From NCBI GenBank assembly GCA_028456385.1, contig JALNQF010000056.1:167112-231111 (forward strand): a DNA stretch of 64,000 nt, written 5' to 3'. Source of the DNA: Ophiosphaerella korrae. Its lineage: Eukaryota; Ascomycota; Dothideomycetes; Pleosporales; Phaeosphaeriaceae. The translations under genes were made by a program, and so were the position numbers. Every line of letters starts with the position of its first letter. Position 1 is the stretch's first letter. This document shows positions 55,501-64,000 of this stretch, one piece after another. The notes beneath the pieces are model-generated. The model worked only from the letters and a program-made list of their open reading frames with translations. It was not told the origin of the DNA and searched no databases.

Positions 55501-58463
55501 GTTTCTACAGAACGGGCGGGTTGGAGAGAAGGCGGCAGATCTGAAGACTCTGCACGGGATACTGCTCTGATAGCAATTGGTTCAGTCGGCTTCTCAGTCG
55601 ATGTCAGCCTCGTGCTTGCCAACCTTTCCGCGATAGCACCCTTTTGATTTTTTTCCACCGTCAGCATTGCAGGTTTTACCCTCCCTTGGCTGATATCAAT
55701 GGTTGGATCTGCTATAGTGGGTTTCGCAGCTGCGGCCTTCCCACCAAAGCTTATTTGTCGGAGGAACCAATTACCGGGTCTATTTCTAGCTTCAGTCTTG
55801 ACTGGTGTGACAGCCATAGCCTGTGGCGGTGGTTGAAGACCTTTTCGAATAGGAGGTGGTGAGTGACCTCTGCTAGGTGCTGGAAAGTGCCGTACCGGTT
55901 GCATGAGTTTGGAATGATCTTGCGAATCACTAGAGCCACCTCGCCGATGGACATTCGATCGACCAAGGTCTGCATTATTCTTCACCATGGTCTTTTGCCG
56001 CTGTGTAACATCGGCTCGTGGAATCCCCGTTACTCTTTGATTTAGGGGGTGGTGTGAATAATCTGATGGGTGTTGGCTTTCTACCTCTTTCGACCTTTCA
56101 CGAGTAAGCTGGTGGAAATTGGCGGTAGCTGGCGGTCGAGCCGACTTGCTGAACGACGGACCAATGCTTCGATATGACGTGGACGAGTACGAGCCTTTAG
56201 ACATCTCAGGTGACTCAATAGTATGCGAGTCACTCCGTCCGCGCTGATCTAGTATTGAAGACAGGTCCGTAAGCGGAGAAAACAGTCCCTCATCGTAAGT
56301 TTCCATCCACGCTTTCTGGGCTGCACTGTTCTCATCAAGCTGACCGTCGCCATACTCCTTATCGCCCCGCGAAGAGTAGGATCCAGGTCCATTTATCGAG
56401 GCCTTCAATGCTTGTCTTCTTTCGTCTGTTTTCACCTGTGAAGTCTCGGCAATCTCATGTGCATAATGTGGATATGTAGGGTTTTCTTCCAAATATGGGA
56501 TAGAAATATCCCCAAATTCGCTTTCCATGACACCCATCATCTGTAGCTCATAAAGGCGACAGCGTAAAGCAAAGGTGCGTCCCTTCTTCCGCGAGCGTTT
56601 CACAATGATGTCAGCCTTCCTTGGTCTGGTCAAGTCTAAAATATCATCGGCCATGCCAGACCAAAAGGAGACATCCACCCAATACGGCATTGAGTATCGC
56701 CAAACATCTGAACTCTCTTGGGGAAGGACAAAATGACCACTCAACATATCCTCGGGTGCATTTGCAAATGGTAGTCGCACCATTGAACCGAGCATCGGTT
56801 CGTACTGTCGAGGTGTCTTGTCATCTAAGTCGACGGCATTGTCAAAAGCATGGTGGGTTTCTCTTGTCCGTCTGAGCGGGGTAGACTGAATTTTGGATAT
56901 AGAGCGAGGTGTCCGATACTTGAACAAAGGTACAGAGTGTAAGGGCATTGGAGACAGACATACTAGATCAATACCTATGCCTGAGCCCATAAGAGTGTCT
57001 GTTGTCAGCTTTAGCATGTTATAGTCTACTTCAAAAACACCAGTTCCTGGAGTGACAACAATAATCGAGATTCCAGTCCGAACAAGATCGCGATCGATAT
57101 AATCTTTAGCAAATTGAGCTGCAGCTAGGTTGATGGCTTCGAGAATGTTGCCTTGACTCGCAGATGTAGGACTTCCAGCTACTATTGTGTCTGGTGTTGC
57201 ACTAGCCCCTTCATCCTTCTCGAAAATGTACTCCTTGTTGGTTGATTTAGGGATGATAGAGACCTCTCGAAGAAACGTCCTAAACTCTTTCTTCAACTGA
57301 TAAAGGATGTTGATCCAATCTCCACTAGCCATATCGCTCACAACGACGCGGTAGTAGTCGCGAAAGTTCTCGGACCGTAGTTCAGGGTCAATCTGGTTAG
57401 CTGTATCCCTAGGCGTGTCCTGAGGCCGATCTAACAACTCCTCTCTCTCATACTGCATTCTTGTGAAAAGTATGATAGTGACTAGATGTCTCGCGTTGAT
57501 CCGCAGCCATCTCTTGAAAAGGTCAGGGAGGAAACCACCTACGACTTTATTGAACATTATTTCACCAGCACCCTCTGCATCAAAATCCCACATTTCCTTG
57601 GACATTTGGATGAAAAGAACATATCGCGCGGACTCGCTGCGAAACACGGGTTTCGTTCGAGGTGAGAAGTATCCAGACTGTACTGACTGGCCGTTAATAT
57701 AAATGTGCTTGATTGTTGCTTTGATCGTGCCGATAAAAAGCAACTTCTGGCCTTTATACACTGTCCTTTTGCTGAGTTCAGAGATTGCCATACGCCACAT
57801 ATCCGCACGTGCAAGGTATTCATCGCGGAAAACAAGTTCCACATGATGCGCTTCGTGTCTCTCTTCATCAGCCTGGAAGTATTAGCTAGATGGTTATGCC
57901 AATTTTTACAATCCATACTTCTGCCACAATAACTTGCATCCTGTTGCGGAAGCCGAAAACTTTTGCTATTCTCTCCGAAATAGAAACCTGCACCAAAAGG
58001 TAAGTTTTATCCTGCAATGTTGTCAAACCGTGCTCACCTGCAAGTTCGCATATTTGGATTTTAGATCTGCAGGAAGTACTGTAGCAGCGAATACGTACGC
58101 TTTCTCTGAATCTATCTCTCGTCTACCAGGGATAGCCGACCCATTTTCGTCTATGGTTATGGTGATAGACCCTCGACGTGATTTCCCGGGCATACCATTT
58201 GTGCTGGCATCTCTTGCATAAGTCTCGCCTATGGCTTGCGAGCTATCAGGTTGCGTGCTTTTTGCTGTTGTTTGAAAATCACGAACGGCAGTACTTGATT
58301 CGATGGCTACTATTTGGAGCAGTGTGCCGGGTGCTGTAGGAATTTCCGGAAACTTATCACCGTTGAATACAATATCGTCTCTCGAAAAATTATCGTCATG
58401 GGTCCATAAAGTGCATATCTTTTGCACCTTAGCTAGCTGAGCGTTAGACATAGACCTCGTCAT
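52575..58463 (-). CDS. IML1: Iml1/DEPDC5 homologue, GATOR1 (SEACIT) subunit
   Basis: Three exons (58038-58463, 57919-57987, 52575-57872) encode about 1,930 residues. Residues ~1-165 carry CTLWTHDDNFS and the N-terminal Iml1 fold. The 23-codon exon 2 (VSISERIAKVFGFRNRMQVIV) and the start of exon 3 (ELVFRDEYLARADMWRM, YKGQKLLFIG) are diagnostic. The DEP domain lies near residue 1,390 (RRWHWKLHYTCFLGFDLVNWLL, GLFIHVQKRHHFRDG). The C-terminal domain ends in a Ser-rich tail. Iml1 is the GAP subunit for Gtr1 (RagA/B) and shuts off TORC1 when amino acids run out, at the vacuole. An upstream in-frame ATG at 58511 exists, but 58463 better fits the family start. The stop is part of a repeated element (see findings). 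Confidence 0.93.
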
Positions 58464-59125
58464 GTTTCTGTATGATGATTCAAAAGATAATTGGGGGAAA
58501 CGAGTCCTCAAGTCGCTACTCTTAGTTTGCTAGCACGGAATTGGAAGGCATTCATAGTAAGGGCAGCGGCCACTTTGTTGACGAATATAAAGTAAAATGA
58601 ATAATATAGTTCAAAAATTGGAACACAATGAGCCTTTCACTAGATATGTTAAACCTGGGTTGATTTTATCGGGGTGTGAGAACGGCGCGACCACCACGCG
58701 ACATAGCAACGCGAGGGTTTGCCAAGCCGCTATTACATCAGCCACCCTACAGCCAATGACCATCACCTCAAAGACCTTGACTTGAGTAAGTGACATTACT
58801 TATTATAGTACATTGCATATTATGATAGGCTCTCGGGATAATGTGCACCGTAGCATGAGACACTACGACAAGGAATTCAGATGCCATATCACTGCTAGCC
58901 AGGGAACCAAAGCACAGGCGAGATGACGCGTGCGCCAACACATGACTAATGTACCCGGTTTAGTGCTGGAAAACCAGAGATGTGTGCGAAACAACCGATA
59001 CAAGCCGAACCCGTTGTTCATAAATGAATGCATACGTGTTACAGTCAAACCAAGCATGACATGTGATAAACATAGTGGTCATATAACATATAATTGAAGT
59101 CTTACTATAAATGAGGTCGCTCACT
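58464..59125. other. Intergenic region between IML1 and the tRNA gene
   Basis: 662 bp with ordinary base composition. No supported gene was seen. Confidence 0.4.
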
Positions 59126-59214
59126 GGTCTAATAGTGTAGTGGTTATCACTCTGGATTTTGATCAGCGTAAGTCAAAGGTTCCAGTAACCCCAGTTCGAA
59201 TCTGGGTTAGACCT
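59126..59214 (+). tRNA. trnQ: tRNA-Gln (anticodon TTG) with an intron
   Basis: The acceptor stem GGTCTAA pairs with TTAGACC. The T arm is CCCAG-TTCGAAT-CTGGG. The anticodon stem CTGGA pairs with TCCAG. The anticodon loop starts TTTTGA, so the anticodon at positions 34-36 is TTG (reads CAA, glutamine). A ~17-nt intron follows position 37, and its CAA can pair with the anticodon as in other eukaryotic tRNA introns. Removing it leaves a normal 72-nt tRNA. The gene sits exactly at the edge of the AT-rich repeat block. Confidence 0.93.
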
Positions 59215-59216
59215 TG

Positions 59217-59222
59217 TTTTTT
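59217..59222 (+). terminator. RNA polymerase III terminator of tRNA-Gln
   Basis: A T6 run starts three bases after the tRNA 3' end, a normal pol III stop signal. Confidence 0.8.
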
Positions 59223-59402
59223 CATCCCTAAATTTTATCTACTAATTATTTACTAGTAAGTAGATAAGTACTATTTTTATAGTATAATAAATACCCTAAT
59301 TAAACCTAGTTATTTAAAGTATACTCTATTATAGATAAATATAACGTATCTATATATATATAATAGGTTAGCTTATTGTTACGGTTGTAACAAGAGAATA
59401 CT

Positions 59403-60765
59403 AGATACAGTCACGTTTCAAAAGTTTGGAATACCAAGCCTACCCTACTATGCACCTCCAAACGTGATCTCAACTTCAAATCACTACAACTATGGCTACA
59501 CAGCGCCGATTTGGACGAGAGATAGATGGAAATGCTCGCAGAAAGCCGAATATTTGTCAGGAAACACGCGATCATATCATTGGGATAGTGTTGGCAGGTG
59601 CAGCGCAGAGCAAAGCTGCAGAGTTTTTTAGGTGTACACAGCTAGCTGTAAGCAAGATTATAAAGAAATGGCACGAAACAGGCAGCGTAAAAGATAAACC
59701 TCGTAGTAGCTATCTACCTATACTATTACTACGCTAGAAGAAGATTATCTATCGTAAGGCTCGCGCGCAGCTAAAGATTAAGTACTTAGAGCTTGCTAAA
59801 GCTAGGGTATTTGTAAATATAGATAGGACGCCTTTAAAGCTACCTAGCTATACAACATTATATAGATACCTTAAAAGTGCTAGCCTTACTAATTACTACT
59901 ATAAAAAGCGACTAAAACTAAAGCCTATCTATACTTAGGAACGCTAGTAGTTCTATTAATAGTACTGCTACTTTTAGTAGTACTTGCGCACGTTTAAATT
60001 CTCTAATAAGTACTCTATTTAGAAAAGCTCTAGCTATAACTACAAGTAGTGCTTTTAGTTTACGTAGGAGAAATAGAAGCTAGAGATAATAACTAAGGTT
60101 AACATCTATTAGCGCCCTACCTAGATAGTATAGGTATATATATAGCTAGATAAACAAGGTAAACTACGCTATAGTCTACTTATTATTATAGAGAGAGATA
60201 AGTATATATAATAACGTAGCTACTCTAGCTAAAGTTATATTAAAGCTCTTTATAGAGGCCTTCTACCTAACTAGTAGTAGTCTTAGCTTTTTATGTATAA
60301 TAACGCTTATATATATATATTACGCGCAATAATAAGATAGATAGCTTAACACTATATTATACTTATAACCTAGCTATCTTACTTACCTAACCTTAACCTA
60401 ATTAAGTACTTCTAGTAGTATCTTAAAAAGATAATATATAAGTACTACTTATAATATAATAACTCTTTATAAGCTAAAGAGGAGTAAGAAAGCTTCTATA
60501 GTATATTAAAGGAGTACTAGTAGTATATACTAAGTATATTTATACGTAAGCTTATTTTAAGTATACTAAGAAAGATTTAAGCTTATAGGTGTACGTAAGG
60601 CTAGTAGACTAAATATTAATTTAATTCTCTTTAAATATATTAAAAAAAACTAAGTTTCTATATAATTTTAGGTAGTAAGTAGTTATAAATAATAAGGTGT
60701 TAATTTTACGTTAAGTAGCTTATATAAAAATATTCTAAACTTTTAGCCTAGTATAGTAGAACTAA
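59403..60765 (+). mobile_element. RIP-damaged Tc1/mariner-family DNA transposon
   Basis: The 5' part (59492-59737) reads as 81 residues with a Tc1-type helix-turn-helix N-terminus (ETRDHIIGIVLAGAAQSKAA, AVSKIIKKWHETGSVKDKPR). Downstream the frame is full of TAA/TAG stops, yet faint traces of a DDE transposase remain, such as MYNNAY where Tc1 elements have an HDNA motif and YLPNLNLIK where they have SPDLNPIE (near 60290-60410). Candidate terminal inverted repeats are aaaagtttggaata (59420-59433) and its mutated mirror tattctaaactttt (60731-60744). The element cannot be functional. Confidence 0.75.
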
Positions 60766-60849
60766 TTAGCCCTATAGTAGAAGATAATAATATATATAAC
60801 TTATAAGCGAATAAACTTAATTAGGAAACTAACTATAACCTAAATATAT

Positions 60850-60954
60850 AATAAATTTATAAATTTATAATCTTAGTAAATATAAAGTTATAAAGCTAAT
60901 ACGTAATAAATTTATAAATTTATAATCTTAGTAAATATAAAGTTATAAAGCTAG
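60850..60954 (+). repeat. 55-bp tandem duplication in the AT-rich block
   Basis: Two nearly identical copies of an aataaatttataaatttataatc-type unit with period 55. A third copy in inverse orientation lies near 63500-63553. Confidence 0.85.
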
Positions 60955-61045
60955 TAAATTATATAAGTATATAGTTAGTAGTAAATATATATTATTAAGA
61001 TAGTATTAGTAATCTAATCTCTAACTAAGAACGCTAATATTTAAT
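60880..61045 (+). repeat. Left arm of a long inverted repeat
   Basis: The stretch containing atagttagtag and attaagatagtattagtaat reappears in reverse complement at about 63405-63560, along with the 55-bp unit. The arms are about 150 bp, AT-rich and diverged. They enclose the gypsy-like relic. Confidence 0.65.
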
Positions 61046-61189
61046 ATTATATATACAAATTAACTATTATTATAGTTATTACTTAATTACTATATAAACC
61101 TTTATTATTACCTTTTAATCTACTAATACTCTAGATAGGTTACTAGGAAGTTAACTTAAGTAACTCTATTACACCTTACTAATTTAGTT

Positions 61190-63020
61190 ATTAAAAGAAG
61201 TAAAGTATAAGAAGCGTATAGTCTAGCTAATATAATAGTAGAAAGTTTAACTATAAAAAGAGGTAAAGTACCTTTAAGCTTATATAGCTTAGATATAATA
61301 GATATATAAGTAATTAAGAACTATTTAAATAACTTAATTTCTAAAAAAAAAGATATAAAAATAGTAATTAATACCTTAGAAATATAAAATAAAGAGCTAT
61401 AAGATTACGTAAAATAGAATAAGGCTTAAATTAAAGCTATTATAGTAAGATAAAACTAGATAGAGCTAATTACTTAAAAACTAGAAATAAGTATAATAAA
61501 GAAACTACCTAAAATACTAGTACTTAAAAAGTTTAATAAAATAAAAGAAAAACTAAAACCTTTTATAGCTTTAGTATAACTTTAGATTAATATATAAGTA
61601 CTATACTTTAATATAAAAGAAAAAAAAGTAGTATATATAAGAATATACTTTAAAGAAGATATAATAAAATAGTTTAAACTTTACTAGATAGATTATATAA
61701 TATATACTATAGTAGTATAAAAAGATAAAACAAAAGCTATTTTTAGAAGTTATAAATACTTTACTAGATAAATAAAAGTAGAATTTAGAGATATAGATAT
61801 TACCTAATAAGCTAAAAAGAAACTTAAAAGACTTATATAAAGTAAAAGTATTTCTAAGTATATATTATAGTTTAAATAACTATTATAAAATATAGAATAG
61901 AATAAGTTAGCTTTAATATTATAATTTAAGTAAAGACTAAATATAAAAATCTAATACAAGATAATCTATATAGAAAAACTAAAAATACTAGAAACTCTAA
62001 AGTAATAAGTAATATAGATAGATAATAATCTCTAAGAATAGAAAAAGAATAAATATAGAGGATAACCTAGAAATTAAGATACTAAAGATCTTATAGTCTT
62101 TAATACTAATAAGAATAAAAAGAAAAAGAAAAATAAAGACTTTATATACTATCACTATAGTAAACTAAGCTACTATATAAAAAACTATTAGTTAAAGAAA
62201 AAAGATATAGTATATTATAAATATAAGAAACTAAAATACTTTATAAAAGACTATAAAAGTAAAGATCTTAAAAAAGAAACTTAGTTAAAAATAACTAAAA
62301 GTAAGAAGAAAGTACTAGAAGTATAAGCTAAGCCTTAAAAAAAAGTAGCTAAAAGTAGAGAAATATAATATATAATACTTATTTAAACTTTTTATTATAA
62401 TAATAACTACTATATATATATTTTTTAGTAAGTAAAGAGTAAGATATTTCTTATAAAAAAATAGAGTAGTAGTAATAAAAGAAAAAAAAAAATAAAAGTA
62501 TAGTTAAAAGAAATAACTTATATAATAAACTTACTAATAAAAAACTTAAAAAAAGAAAAGCTTTAAACTCTATTAATTCTTACTAAAAAACTTATAAAAG
62601 ATAAGAAAACTACTATAATTACTTTTAAAGAAATATAAAGTAATAAAAAAGAAGTTAATATAAAAAGTATAAAGTATACCTAGTTAGATATATATAGTTA
62701 TAATAGCTATATAATAATAGATATAGTAAAATAAAACTAAAAATAGTAGTTTATTTAGAAAACTTATTAGTTATAAGTATAGAGGAAGCGTATAAAGACT
62801 AAAAAGAATATAATTCTAAGAATACTAAGTTTATACTATTTTAAAAATAGATAAAGTAATATATAGTTATAGTAAAAAGAATACTAACTAAAAAAGAATA
62901 GTAATACTTTATAAGAAAAACGTAATAGATTAATAAAGCTTATATACTAAGGATACTAATAGTATACTATATCTTAATAGAAATAGAGCTTAGTAAAGAT
63001 AAGTACTAAGAAAGAGATAA
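61190..63020 (+). mobile_element. RIP-degraded Ty3/gypsy retrotransposon gag relic
   Basis: The plus strand, read across many stops, shows gypsy gag traces: KLPKILVLKKFN then KEKLKPFIAL near 61500-61580, a FNIKEKKVVYIRIYFKED-like segment at 61610-61660, and a zinc-knuckle remnant near 62140-62280 where the expected Cys codons now read Tyr. Lys-rich coding follows. No reverse transcriptase motif is legible. It is non-functional, and its boundaries are approximate. Confidence 0.5.
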
Positions 63021-63134
63021 TAAGATAATAAACCTAAAATACCTAGTATACTTTAAAGTATTATAGCTATTATACTTAAATAAGAATTATATTATATATA
63101 AGAACTCTAAAGCTAATATATAATAGGCTTACTA

Positions 63135-63430
63135 GAGTTAACTTTCTAATAGCCTAAAGAGTATTAGTAAATTAAGAGGTAATAATAAAAATTTATATTA
63201 TAATCTATAATATACTATAAATAATAGAAGATATTTTATAACTATCTTATAATATTACTTATAGTTAATAATTAAATATAATAGGCCTCCTATTATTAAC
63301 TATAAGTAGCTATTCTTAGAGAGTTAGTAGATTAAGAGTTAATAACAAAAGTCTATATAGAGATCTATAATAACTTATAAATAGTAGAAAATATTTTATA
63401 ACTATCTTATACTAGTATTCTATAGTTAAA
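63135..63430 (+). repeat. Diverged direct repeat pair
   Basis: About 110 bp near 63160-63270 recurs near 63310-63420, sharing attaagagttaata-type and tattttataactatcttat segments. Confidence 0.6.
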
Positions 63431-63560
63431 AGATTAAATTACTAATACTATCTTAATAATATATATCTTACTAACTATATACTTAGAGTTCTTAGCTAAC
63501 TTTATACTTTATATTTACTAAGATTATAAATTATAAATCTATTACGTATTTAGCTATTAA
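63405..63560 (-). repeat. Right arm of the long inverted repeat
   Basis: Reverse complement of the 60880-61045 arm, including one inverted copy of the 55-bp unit (63500-63553). Confidence 0.65.
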
Positions 63561-63816
63561 GTTCTTAGAACTAAGTAAGAGTAATAAGGGTAAGTAGGCT
63601 TCTATAAGATAAGCGAGGTTAATAAATAAGTTAGTTACTTAACTTAATTAATAGTTAGCTCTTATTAGAGTATTACAAGGTATATAAGTATTAATAAGTA
63701 GATAAAAATCTAATTAAAGTATTAGTTATAATACTCTATTAAGATAAGAAGTAAAGAAGAGATTAAATACAATAGTCTATAAAGGTCTATTAATATTCCT
63801 ATATACTTACTATCTA

Positions 63817-63914
63817 GCGTTTATTCCTAAGCGCTTACTCTAGAGCGTTTACTCTAGAGCGCTTATTCTAGAGCGTTTACTCTAGAGTATTTACTCTAGA
63901 GCGTTTACTACTAA
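63817..63914 (+). repeat. 14-bp minisatellite gcgtttactctaga
   Basis: Seven consecutive 14-bp units with small differences (gcgttt/gcgctt, ctaga ends). They stand out because GC-containing sequence is rare in the surrounding AT block. Confidence 0.92.
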
Positions 63915-64000
63915 ATAGTTACGTATTCTACTATACTATATTACCTAGCCTAATTACGTATAATATAATAGCTTACCTACTACTTAGTATTGTAATACTA

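Larger units (their letters stand above)
59223..64000. other. AT-rich, RIP-saturated repeat block
   Basis: From just after the tRNA to the window end the sequence is dominated by TA, AAG, CTA and TAT words. CpA and TpG are nearly absent, except in the Tc1 head (59403-59725). No intact gene was found beyond that head. This is the composition left by RIP (CpA to TpA) over repeated DNA, and it would be expected to be heterochromatic. Confidence 0.85.

Noticed and set aside
60850..63560. Pair of LTRs flanking the gypsy relic
   Set aside because: The matching arms are inverted, not direct, so they cannot be the two LTRs of one element.

Overview
The window looks like a chromosome segment of a filamentous ascomycete. 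Genes are single-copy eukaryotic genes with short GT-AG introns of about 48-280 nt that often carry CTAAC/CTGAC branch sites. Neighbouring genes lie on either strand without operons. The last ~4.7 kb is an AT-rich repeat block in which CpA and TpG are almost absent, the footprint of repeat-induced point mutation (RIP). Gene content and AT-block style suggest a Dothideomycete, but that placement is an inference.

Layout: (1) 1-5.4 kb: N-terminus of a FIG4-like phosphoinositide phosphatase, a Dal5-family MFS permease, a tiny four-exon CMC4 gene, SUMO, and a small conserved charged protein. (2) 6.5-13.7 kb: an unusual mitochondrial protein joining a succinyl-CoA ligase alpha unit to a shortened beta unit, a BQT4-like APSES-domain membrane protein, Rho-GDI, and a conserved fungal protein. 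(3) 14-24.5 kb: AP-3 beta adaptin, a PlsB/DHAPAT-type acyltransferase with a peroxisomal-type C-terminus, the WD40 protein ASA1, and a Zn2Cys6 regulator. (4) 26.4-35.4 kb: alcohol dehydrogenase, GID8, uridine kinase/UPRT, the phosphatase PPG1, and a Q/P/Y-rich conserved protein. (5) 36.5-47.6 kb is more accessory: a decayed GH18 chitinase, an eight-exon protein with a fungal STAND-type N-terminal domain divergent from a VIT/VWA protein, a 2EXR-like protein, and an NAD(P)-binding protein. (6) 47.9-58.5 kb: LST4 (FNIP homologue) and IML1 (GATOR1/SEACIT, DEPDC5 homologue) side by side on the minus strand. (7) 59.1-64 kb: an intron-containing tRNA-Gln(TTG), then a RIP-degraded block with a Tc1/mariner relic, a Ty3/gypsy gag relic, inverted repeats and a 14-bp tandem array.

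Functional themes: several neighbours act at endolysosomal or vacuolar membranes (FIG4, AP-3 beta, LST4, IML1). IML1 and LST4 both feed into Rag-GTPase control of TORC1. The best leads are the alpha/beta succinyl-CoA ligase fusion that lacks a recognisable nucleotide-binding lobe, two genes whose first coding exon may be only the ATG, the chitinase relic with RIP-type nonsense and catalytic substitutions, and the RIP-spared head of the Tc1 element. All exon structures were worked out by eye from splice signals, frame closure and family knowledge. No searches were run.
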